A stretch of 64,000 bases of DNA from Variovorax boronicumulans (GTDB taxonomy: Bacteria > Pseudomonadota > Gammaproteobacteria > Burkholderiales > Burkholderiaceae_C), in contig NZ_VEDO01000024.1 of the NCBI RefSeq assembly GCF_007677875.1, positions 31,142 through 95,141 on the forward strand, given 5' to 3'. The position numbers and the translations under genes are program-made. Shown piece by piece: positions 37,934 to 45,776 of the stretch (position 1 is its first letter; every line of letters begins with the position of its first letter). The notes beneath the pieces were generated by a model. It saw nothing but the letters and a program-made list of their open reading frames with translations. It did not search any database and was not told the origin of the DNA.

Positions 37934-38748
37934 TGCTTTCCCACAAGTGCAAGTCTTCCACATATCGCATGTTTCACCCCTATGGAGGTGCACTGAATTT
38001 GCCAAGTGCATCGAACGTCGCATCAGAGATCGAAAGACGACAAGGGCCCCAGGGCGGTCGTCTGCGCGTGCAACATGAAGGACTGCAACGGGCGCATCGC
38101 AGCCGGCTACGATCACCCGCTTCCTGCCTGAACCGCCGTTTGTAGCTAAGTGCCGGCGTGACGATCTGACCAGCTACCGCCCGTGGTAGCAGGCCGACCC
38201 GTTGCCTCAGCGACACGTGTGGACCAGCTGGGCCGCGTACGGCGGAAGTCGCTGCTTGATGCCCTGAGGCTGCTTGAACGCTCGATATAGTGGCGATCAT
38301 CGTCGGAGGCATGATCTTGTCTCCTATTGAGTCGGCCACCGGCACATCGCTTTCGAATCGTGCGCAGCAGCGAGGGCCCGGTAGTCGGACGGGACATGCA
38401 GCTGCTGGTGCTACTCGGTCAAATCTCGCTTGTCCGATCTGCAAGCATGGCGACGTTGCTCGCCGCCGTCCTCGCCAGCCGCGCGTGTATGCGCCATACG
38501 CTCGAGCAGGCCGCCGCCTTGGGCCATGGTCGCGCATGCGCATTGCGGCGATTGGCGTGCTGCGGCACGGCCCGATGGGGGCGAGCTCGCCAGGGAGATC
38601 TGCGACAGGCTGCCGGCCGCCTTGCACCAGCTGGCGCAGTGATGCGACGCGGCGTCGGCACGGCGTGGACGGCGCATCGTCCGACACCCGCGCCGGGGAC
38701 GCACTGCAAAAAATGCCTGCTTAACTTTCGATTTAAGGGTCAGCCAGC
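37934..38748. other. Gene-poor boundary region
   Basis: About 800 bp between the island and the molybdenum hydroxylase operon. No frame matches a family I recognise. On the minus strand AGGAGACAAGATC followed by ATG (38310-38312) reproduces the leader found before Bug genes, but the frame behind it does not read as a Bug protein, suggesting the decayed 5' end of another receptor gene. A short imperfect dyad (CTTAA ... TTAAG, 38719-38736) lies just before the 2Fe-2S subunit gene. Confidence 0.4.
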
Positions 38749-39312
38749 ATGCCTGCAAGCCAGCCTCCACTTCCGTCTGCGGCCGCCCGCCCGCCGCACA
38801 CCGTGCAGCTGCACATCAACGGCCAGCCGCATGAACTGCAGGTGGCGCCCTGGGTCACGCTGCTCGACCTGCTGCGCGACCGGCTGCAGCTGACCGGCAC
38901 CAAGAAGGGCTGCGACCAAGGCCAGTGCGGCGCCTGCACCGTGCTGGTGGACGGCGAGCGCGTTCTGTCGTGCCTCACGCTCGCCGTCATGCGCGATGGC
39001 TGCCAGGTGCAGACGGTGGAAGGGCTGGCCGGAGGCGAGGCGCTGCATCCGCTGCAGCAGGCCTTCATGCGGCGAGACGCTTTCCAGTGCGGCTACTGCA
39101 CGCCGGGCCAGCTGTGCTCGGCCGTGGGACTGATCAATGAAGGCCAGGCCGCAAGCCTGGACGAAGTGCGCGAGCTCATGAGTGGCAACCTGTGCCGCTG
39201 CGGCGCCTACGTGCAGATCGCCCAGGCCGTGGCCGAGGTGGCTCTGGGCGAAGGCCCCCACAGCAGCGAGCGCGCGCAGCGCGCCGTCGTCACCGGCACG
39301 GTGCCGGCATGA
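38749..39312 (+). CDS. Molybdenum hydroxylase 2Fe-2S subunit (PaoA-like)
   Basis: A 187-residue two-cluster iron-sulfur subunit. The plant-ferredoxin-type cluster uses C55, C60, C63 and C75; the helical domain cluster uses C114, C117, C149 and C151. It transfers electrons from the Mo site to FAD in xanthine oxidase-family enzymes. Unlike E. coli PaoA (YagT), no twin-arginine signal is visible at the N-terminus, so the enzyme may be cytoplasmic. The stop overlaps the FAD-subunit start by 4 bp. Confidence 0.92.
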   Translation: MPASQPPLPSAAARPPHTVQLHINGQPHELQVAPWVTLLDLLRDRLQLTGTKKGCDQGQCGACTVLVDGERVLSCLTLAVMRDGCQVQTVEGLAGGEALHPLQQAFMRRDAFQCGYCTPGQLCSAVGLINEGQAASLDEVRELMSGNLCRCGAYVQIAQAVAEVALGEGPHSSERAQRAVVTGTVPA

Positions 39313-40334
39313 ACGACTTCGACTACGCCGTCGCCACGGATGCCGGCAGCGCGCTGGCCGGCCAGCCGGGCGGCGGCCGCTTCATCGCCGGCGGCACCAA
39401 CCTGTTGGACCTCATGAAGGAGAACCTGCTGCGCCCGGCGCGGCTGGTCGACATCAACCGCCTGCCGCTGGCCGGCATCGACGCCATGGCCGACGGCAGC
39501 CTGCGCCTGGGCGCGCTGGCGCGCAACGCGGCTACCGCCTACCACCCGCTGGTGCGCGAGCGGCTGCCGCTGCTGTCCAGCGCCATCCTGGCGGGCGCCT
39601 CGGCGCAGATCCGCAACATGGCCAGCAACGGCGGCAATCTGCTGCAACGCACGCGCTGCGTGTACTTCTACGACGCCGGTGTGCCTTGCAACAAGCGCCA
39701 GCCGGGTTCGGGCTGCCCGGCCATCGGCGGGCTGGCGCGCCAGCACGCGATCCTGGGCGCCAGCGAACATTGCATCGCCACGCACCCGTCGGACATGTGC
39801 GTGGCGCTGGCTGCGCTCGAGGCCGTGGTGCAGGTGCGCTCGGTGCGCGGCACGCGGCAGATCGCGTTCGCCGACTTCCACCGCTTGCCGGGCGAGCATC
39901 CCGAGGTCGATACCACGTTGGCCGACGACGAGCTGATCGAGCACATCGTGGTCCCGCCCGCCCAGCAGTACGCGGCGCACTCGGTGTACCTGAAGCTGCG
40001 CGAACGCCAGTCCTATGCGTTCGCGCTAGTCTCGGTGGCAGCCGCGCTGGACCTGGACGAAGCCGGCCGCGTGCGCAGCGCCCGCATCGCCCTCGGCGGC
40101 GTGGCCCACAAGCCCTGGCGCGATCCCGAGGCCGAGGCGCTGCTGGCCGGCGAGCGGCCCGACGGGCCCGCGTTCGAACGCGTGGCCGAGCGGCTGCTGC
40201 ACGGAGCCCGCCCGCATGGCACCGGCCCTGGCAGCAACGCCTTCAAGCTGCCGATGGCGCGCCGCGCCATCGTGCGCGCCTTACACACCGCGCTGCAGGG
40301 CACCGTGACCAATGCCGGAGACAACGTCGAATGA
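39309..40334 (+). CDS. Molybdenum hydroxylase FAD subunit with 4Fe-4S insert (PaoB-like)
   Basis: A 341-residue FAD-binding subunit (FAGGTN-type motif FIAGGTNLLDLM; second FAD contact NGGNLLQRTRC). It has the cysteines C117, C127, C136 and C155 (RCVYFYDAG, PCNKRQPGSGC, EHCIATHPSD) that in E. coli PaoB hold an extra 4Fe-4S cluster. This places the operon with PaoABC-type aldehyde oxidoreductases rather than simple xanthine or CO dehydrogenases. Overlaps both neighbours by 4 bp. Confidence 0.92.
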   Translation: MNDFDYAVATDAGSALAGQPGGGRFIAGGTNLLDLMKENLLRPARLVDINRLPLAGIDAMADGSLRLGALARNAATAYHPLVRERLPLLSSAILAGASAQIRNMASNGGNLLQRTRCVYFYDAGVPCNKRQPGSGCPAIGGLARQHAILGASEHCIATHPSDMCVALAALEAVVQVRSVRGTRQIAFADFHRLPGEHPEVDTTLADDELIEHIVVPPAQQYAAHSVYLKLRERQSYAFALVSVAAALDLDEAGRVRSARIALGGVAHKPWRDPEAEALLAGERPDGPAFERVAERLLHGARPHGTGPGSNAFKLPMARRAIVRALHTALQGTVTNAGDNVE

Positions 40335-42649
40335 ACCATCCCTACCAAGACGTGCAGCCCATCGCCGAGCCCGGCACCGGCTACGTGCACAAGGGCGACC
40401 CCGTGCCGCGCGTGGACGGCCGTGCCAAGGTGACGGGCCAAGCGCGCTACGCGGCCGAGCATGCGGCCGACGGCATGGTCTACGGCGTGGTCGTCAACAG
40501 CAGTGTCGCCCGGGGCCGCATCGTGGCCCTGCATCTGGACGCGGCGCTGGCCGTGCCCGGCGTGGTCGACGTGCTGTCGCACCTGAACCGGCCACACACG
40601 CGCAAGCTCGACCTGTTCTACAAGGACATGACGGCGCCGGCCGGCTCGCCCTTCAAGCCCTTCCACAGCGACGGCATCCTATACAGTGGCCAGCCGGTGG
40701 CGCTGGTGCTGGCGGACACCTTCGAGGCCGCACGCCATGCGGCGTCGCTGGTGCGCGTGGAAATCGAGCAGCAATCGCACGAGACGCACCTGCTCTCGCA
40801 CCTGGACCGCAGCCACAAGCCCAGCCGGCTGAAAGCCGGCTTCAGTCCGCCGCCCGACGAGACCGGCGACGCGAAGGCCGCGTTCGACGCCGCGCCGGTG
40901 AAGGTCGCGGCCGAGTATTACGCCGGCGTGGAGCACCACAACCCGATGGAGATGCACGCCACCACCGTGCTGCGCGGCGACGACGGCCACCTGACCATCT
41001 ACGACAAGAGCCAGAGCTCGCAGAACAGCCGCTGGATGGTGTCGCATGTGTTCGGCCTGTCCAAGCGCAAGGTCACGGTGCGCAACCCCTTCGTGGGCGG
41101 CGCCTTCGGCTCGGGCCTGCGGCCGCAGTACAACCTGATCCTGGCGGTGATGGCCGCGCTGCAGCTCGAGCGCTCGGTGCGCGTGGTGCTGACGCGCCAG
41201 CAGATGTTCACCTTCGGCCACCGGCCCGAGACCTGGCAGCGCGTGCAGCTGGCCGCGCAGGCCGACGGAACGCTGGCCGCGGTGATGCACGAGGCCATCG
41301 CGGAGACCTCGCGGTTGGAGGACTATGTGGAGGTCGTCGTCAACTGGTCGGGCCAGCTGTACCGCTGCGAGAACGTGAAGCTGGACTACCGCCTGGTGGC
41401 GTTGGACCACTACAGTCCCATCGACATGCGCGCGCCCGGCGCTGCGCACGGCGTGCACGCGCTGGAGGTGGCCATGGACGAGCTTGCCTATGCGCTGGAC
41501 ATGGACCCGCTGGCCCTGCGGCTGAAGAACTACAGCGAGCGCGACGAGGCGCAGGACTTGCCGTACTCGACCAAGGAACTGCGCGCCTGCTACGAGCAGG
41601 GCGCAGCGCGCTTCGGCTGGAGCCGGCGGCCGAAGGCGCCGCGCAGCATGCGCGAAGGTCACGAGCTGATCGGCTGGGGCATGGCTACCGGCCAGTGGGA
41701 CGCGCTGCAGATGTTCGCGCGCGCCCATGCGCTGCTGCAGGCCGATGGCCGGCTGGTGGTCAGCAGCGCGGCCAGCGACATCGGAACCGGCACCTACACG
41801 GTGATGGCGCAGATCGCCGCCGCTGCGCTGGGCCTGCCGCTGGAGCACGTGGTGTTCCGCCTGGGCGATTCCACGCTGCCGGTGGCGCCGATCGAGGGTG
41901 GCTCCTCGCACGTGACGACGGTGGGCTCGGCCGTCGAAGGCGTGTGCGAGAAGCTGCAGCGCCAGCTGTTCGTGCTCGCGCAGGACCTGCCGGATTCGCC
42001 GTTCGCACGCGCCCGCTTTCGCGATGTGCGGTTTCGCGACGGCTGCATCGCGCTGGACGGCGGGCCGGCGCTGCCGATCGTGCAGCTCATGTCGCAGGCC
42101 GGCCAGGCCAGCCTGGAGGCAACCTACCTGATGTTGCCCAACATCCTCAAGCAGAAGAAGTACGTCCGGGCCACACACTCTGCGGTGTTCTGCGAGGTGC
42201 GGGTGGACGAAGACTTCGGCACCGTGCGCGTGACGCGCGTGGTCAGCGCCGTCGCCGCCGGCCGCATCATGAATGCACAGCTGGCGCGCAGCCAAATCTT
42301 GGGCGGCGTGGTCTGGGGCATCGGCCAGGCGCTGCACGAGGAGACCCATGCCGACCACCGGCTGGGCCGCTTCATGAACCACAACCTGGCCGAGTACCAC
42401 ATCGCCGCCAACGCCGACGTGCATGACATCGACGTGGTCTTCGTCGAGGAGGACGATCGCATCGTCAGTCGCCTGGGCGCCAAAGGCGTCGGCGAAATCG
42501 GCAGCGTCGGCGTGGCGGCCGCTGTGGCCAACGCGATCTTCCACGCCACCGGCCGGCGCATCCGGTCCACGCCGATGACGCCCGACAAGGTCATGGCGCC
42601 GGGCGACGGCTGGGCGGCCGGCGACAGCGCCGTCGGCCTTGGGGCCTGA
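40331..42649 (+). CDS. Molybdenum hydroxylase catalytic subunit (PaoC-like)
   Basis: A 772-residue Mo-cofactor subunit. GGAFGSGLRPQ and DMRAPGAAHG are the substrate- and cofactor-binding segments, and the catalytic Glu is probably E722 in GAKGVGEIGSVG. The likely reaction is oxidation of an aldehyde (or N-heterocycle) to an acid, which could feed acids to the neighbouring CoA ligases (inference). No XdhC/PaoD-type maturation chaperone is encoded nearby. Confidence 0.92.
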   Translation: MNHPYQDVQPIAEPGTGYVHKGDPVPRVDGRAKVTGQARYAAEHAADGMVYGVVVNSSVARGRIVALHLDAALAVPGVVDVLSHLNRPHTRKLDLFYKDMTAPAGSPFKPFHSDGILYSGQPVALVLADTFEAARHAASLVRVEIEQQSHETHLLSHLDRSHKPSRLKAGFSPPPDETGDAKAAFDAAPVKVAAEYYAGVEHHNPMEMHATTVLRGDDGHLTIYDKSQSSQNSRWMVSHVFGLSKRKVTVRNPFVGGAFGSGLRPQYNLILAVMAALQLERSVRVVLTRQQMFTFGHRPETWQRVQLAAQADGTLAAVMHEAIAETSRLEDYVEVVVNWSGQLYRCENVKLDYRLVALDHYSPIDMRAPGAAHGVHALEVAMDELAYALDMDPLALRLKNYSERDEAQDLPYSTKELRACYEQGAARFGWSRRPKAPRSMREGHELIGWGMATGQWDALQMFARAHALLQADGRLVVSSAASDIGTGTYTVMAQIAAAALGLPLEHVVFRLGDSTLPVAPIEGGSSHVTTVGSAVEGVCEKLQRQLFVLAQDLPDSPFARARFRDVRFRDGCIALDGGPALPIVQLMSQAGQASLEATYLMLPNILKQKKYVRATHSAVFCEVRVDEDFGTVRVTRVVSAVAAGRIMNAQLARSQILGGVVWGIGQALHEETHADHRLGRFMNHNLAEYHIAANADVHDIDVVFVEEDDRIVSRLGAKGVGEIGSVGVAAAVANAIFHATGRRIRSTPMTPDKVMAPGDGWAAGDSAVGLGA

Positions 42650-42651
42650 CC

Positions 42652-42777
42652 ATGTCCCGCATCGCCGGCCATTTGTCTCAGCGCCAGATGGCGCGTGCTT
42701 CGGTGCTGCTGGGCATGGCGCTGGGCGGCTTCTTCGACGGCATCGTGCTGCACCACATCCTGCAGTGGCACCAGTAG
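42652..42777 (+). pseudogene. DUF2243 membrane protein, N-terminal remnant
   Basis: Forty-one codons beginning 2 bp after the PaoC-like gene. ARASVLLGMALGGFFDGIVLHH and LQWHQ match the first transmembrane segment of DUF2243 proteins, which normally continue for well over 100 residues. A stop codon follows and the rest of the family is not found downstream, so this is a truncated relic. Confidence 0.6.
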
Positions 42778-42984
42778 CCGCATTCACGGTCAACGCGCTC
42801 TGCGTCGGTATGGTTGCCACCCATCTGGCTGGCCAGCTGGTACGAGAGCATTCCGCTCTGACCCACCAGTAGTCCGACATCGTCCGGACTGAAGTGCCTG
42901 CCCGAATAAAGCAGCACCGTCTTCTTGGCGCCGAGGAGTGCATCTTGCCGTAGGTAGCCGGCACGGTATCACCGATCTGCCGGG

Positions 42985-43329
42985 CGGCAGTTCCAGTTCG
43001 CGTTCGCCACGGTGCCGACGCTTGCCGAGCACATCAAGTCCGGCAAGCTGCGAGCTCTGGCCGTCACGCCCAGGCAACGCGTGGCGCAGCTCGCGGAGGT
43101 GCCCACGCTCACCGAAGCCGGCCTTCCCGGCGTGGACACAATGCCGCTGTTCGGCCTCATCGCGCCGGCCGGCGTGCCGGCAGCCATCGTCCAGCAGCTG
43201 TCGGCGCCGCTGCGCGCATCGGTCCGCGAGGGTGAGATACGCACGCGGCTGCAGGCCATGGGTTTCCTGCCCGAGGGAAGCACTCCGGCCGAGTTCGCGA
43301 AGCACATCCGCGAAGAGAGCGCGCAGTAG
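42985..43329 (+). pseudogene. Bug receptor, C-terminal fragment
   Basis: Reads VPTLAEHIKSGKLRALAVTPRQR, then LAEVPTLTEAGLPG and APAGVPAAIVQQL, which together are the last third of a Bug receptor. The N-terminal two thirds and signal peptide are missing, and no usable start or ribosome-binding site is visible. A relic of a further receptor gene. Confidence 0.75.
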
Positions 43330-43388
43330 CCGCGGTCGTGCGCAAGGGCGATATCCAGCCGGATTAACTCCGAACAGAGCGGTGCTCA

Positions 43389-43787
43389 TCAGCTGATATG
43401 CAGACTGGTAGCAGGGCGAACAAGCACCTGGCCCGCACCGCTGGGCGCCGCGAGCTCCGCTTCCAGCGTGTGCTGGATTACGGCCAGCAGGCTGCCTGAC
43501 CGGCCCGATCCCAAGCGCCCTTGCGCCGCGTGATGAAGGGCGTATCGGGCATGACGACCTAAGTGTGACGTTGTTGGCGCCGACCGAAATTTAAGCTGGC
43601 TCACTTTTGCATCGGCGCCGACAGTCGTCAACCAAAGATCGGCCTTGACGACCACGCGTGTGACCACAGCAATTGCGGCACGGTCGCGACTGCGTTCGGC
43701 CATCAGCATGAAGGACGCCGTGCCAAGGCCGGTGCCGAACAGGATGGTCGAGGAGACGATGTGCAGCGTCTTCAGGGCAAGGTACAT
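43389..43787 (-). pseudogene. DUF2269 membrane protein, truncated
   Basis: The first about 55 residues (MYLALKTLHIVSSTILFGTG, then ASFMLMAERS and VVTRVVVKADLWLTT) are a recognisable DUF2269 start with its first two membrane segments. After that the frame becomes hydrophilic and unlike the family, consistent with an internal deletion or frameshift. Confidence 0.55.
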
Positions 43788-44478
43788 GTGCGCTCCTTAG
43801 GGCGCCGGCTTGCTGCCCGCGGGTAGATCACCCGGCAGCGCAGACGGCGTCCTCTTCCGGCAAGCCGCATGCCCCCTGTGGGTCCGGTCGTAGGAGCCGG
43901 CCGCCCGTCAGCGCCGTTTCCGTCAGCAATCTAGTGTTCGGCGGGCTTTTTTTGAACTGGGTCTCGATGGTCACGGTACAGCCGCGCCATGGCAGCCGAC
44001 GCGGCAGGCGAGGGAGCGGCGGCCTGGAATCCGTCGCTGGCGGCAGCTCCAGGTCTGCATTAACAGGCCAGCGGTGTCGCCCGGCTCGGCCCGCTTGTGT
44101 GCCGCCCCCTATATCCCACCGCGCTGCACGGCCGCTGCCCTGAACCCTGAGCATCAATTCGTGCCAGGCGTTCCCTTCCCCTGCTACTGCCGCTGGCCGG
44201 CCTAGCCCTGCTGGGCGCGCAGGCCGGCATCATGACCGACACCGATGGCATGCTCTCAGCGTGGCAACCGTCACGCGGCCGGCGGCCTCACCATGAGGAC
44301 GCCGGCCAACTTCTGCCCCATTCTTACCACGCGCTCGCGCACCTTACGCACGAAGCTTTTCACCTGAACATTGCTCGAGCCAGTTTGCCTTTTGAGCCTC
44401 GCCAAGTCCCGGCACGGTCCAACCGCGCACCCATCGCCGCTCGCCAAGCGGACTGCTAGAACCGGTCCAAGCAGTTGC
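43788..44478. other. Degraded region without an intact gene
   Basis: Nothing here reads as a full gene. A short plus-strand stretch around 44160-44250 (LPLLLPLAGLALLGAQAG) looks like a membrane or signal segment from a lost gene. Together with the three remnants before it, this marks an area of gene decay. Confidence 0.4.
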
Positions 44479-44919
44479 TCACGAGGCGCGTCCCTCAGGC
44501 CCCTTCCACGGGTCAACCAAGGAAACGCTTGTCGCCTGAAAATCCGAGACATTGCGCGTGGCGACAGCCATTCCATGGACGAGGGCAGTCGCTGCGATGA
44601 GAGCATCCCGCTCACTGCGCCGGTTCGGCACATGCAGACCGGCACAGCGTCGGGCAACGGCTGCGTCGATGGGAAGCGTGCGTTCTGCAAATTCGGGCAG
44701 TACTTGATCTTCCAGCCAGCGGCGCAGCACCGCTCCCTGGGCGGCGTCCCTGCGCTCCATGGCAAGCACGCCAAGTTCCAGCTCCATGATGGTGATGACC
44801 GAGACGTACAAGTCCACGGCATCGACATTGTTTGACCAAGCCGCCACGTTCGCGTCGGCCTTTCCGGCGACGACCTTGCGGAGCTCCGAGACCACATTCG
44901 TATCCAGCACGAATCTCAT
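44479..44919 (-). CDS. PIN-domain toxin (VapC/FitB type)
   Basis: A 146-residue PIN ribonuclease. The acidic residues are visible: D6 in LDTNVVSE, Glu in IMELELG, Asp in ERDALIAATA, and Asp in ATRNVSDF. It is the toxin of a type II module: the antitoxin gene lies directly upstream and overlaps by 4 bp (44916-44919), the usual antitoxin-first order. Confidence 0.9.
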   Translation of the reverse strand: MRFVLDTNVVSELRKVVAGKADANVAAWSNNVDAVDLYVSVITIMELELGVLAMERRDAAQGAVLRRWLEDQVLPEFAERTLPIDAAVARRCAGLHVPNRRSERDALIAATALVHGMAVATRNVSDFQATSVSLVDPWKGPEGRAS

Positions 44920-45173
44920 GTGAGATCAACTTCCCGAGCCTCGATTTTCGCGCGCGGTGGCACGAAATCGATGTCTGCCCCTTCCACCGGCATCGCCAGG
45001 GCCGCAGCGATGCTGCGCCGCTGCTGCGCGAGGCGCTGATAGTCCTCGAAGGTCATCAGCACATGGGCGGGGCGGCCGCGGTCGGTAATGAAGACCGGGC
45101 CGTTGCTGGCGGCACGTTTGATTTCGCTTGCCGCCTGGTTGAATGCGCGGCTAGACACTGTGGTGATGGGCAT
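44916..45173 (-). CDS. Phd/YefM-family antitoxin
   Basis: An 85-residue Phd/YefM protein: N-terminal VSSRAFNQAASEIKRAA, then GPVFITDRGRPAHVLMTFEDYQRL, the DNA-binding dimer fold. The C-terminus is a flexible acidic tail that would block the PIN toxin. The operon is probably autoregulated through the dyad at 45186-45207. Confidence 0.9.
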   Translation of the reverse strand: MPITTVSSRAFNQAASEIKRAASNGPVFITDRGRPAHVLMTFEDYQRLAQQRRSIAAALAMPVEGADIDFVPPRAKIEAREVDLT

Positions 45174-45185
45174 GCGGCAACCCCA

Positions 45186-45207
45186 AATGTAGATACGTGA
45201 CTACATT
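45186..45207. promoter_or_regulatory. Operator dyad of the Phd/PIN operon
   Basis: AATGTAG, 8 bp, CTACATT: perfect 7-bp arms located 13-34 bp upstream of the antitoxin ATG. Position and the GTA/TAC content fit Phd/YefM autorepression sites. Confidence 0.55.
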
Positions 45208-45776
45208 CTAACCGGCGCGGAGTCGGAGCGCAATTCCCCAGCATCACCGACGCGTACCCTGGGTAGACTGGCGGCGCAAGGCAGTGGCCCAGCCCCTTCA
45301 CGACCGGCGAGGGCCCGTCGTTAACTTCTGCGCTGGGCCCATGCGCGGCTTCCGGCGCTCGCGATATCTAAGCCAGCGGAGCTGTTGACCGGGCAGCGCA
45401 CTCCCCCACTGCCGAGCTGGCCAATGCCGACTAGCTGCTAGACGCCCAGCGGCATGCGCAAATAACAGCCTGCGCTACTTGGCGGGGATCACCTTTCGCA
45501 CCATCTGCAGGACGAGCGTTGTAAGGATCGCGTCAAGCCCGACTGACAATGCGACAGCCTTACGCGGCTCTCGAGCGATAAGTCTGCGACATTGCGCATC
45601 TGCAGCTTCAGCTGCGCTGCCCATCCGTTTCAGCAGTACGGCCTTCTCGTCGGCAAGGTGTGCAGATGGCGCTGAGCCGCAAAGCGCTCGACTGGGGCTC
45701 TGCTCGTACGGCGGAGCCCGCGGCATGACTTGCGCCATGCGCACTCGGTCGCTCAGGACCTCCACGCGGCAGTCGT
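45208..45776. other. Region without a confidently called gene
   Basis: Between the antitoxin promoter and glgX. A minus-strand frame ending at 45475 (about 45475-45624) encodes AAEAADAQCRRLIAREPRKA and a hydrophobic end, vaguely like the C-terminal membrane anchor of DUF883/ElaB-type proteins, but its N-terminal part has no family resemblance. I do not call a gene. Confidence 0.35.

Noticed and set aside
38290..38724. 144-codon frame in the gene-poor gap
   Set aside because: No family resemblance, no ribosome-binding site and competing frames of similar length on both strands.
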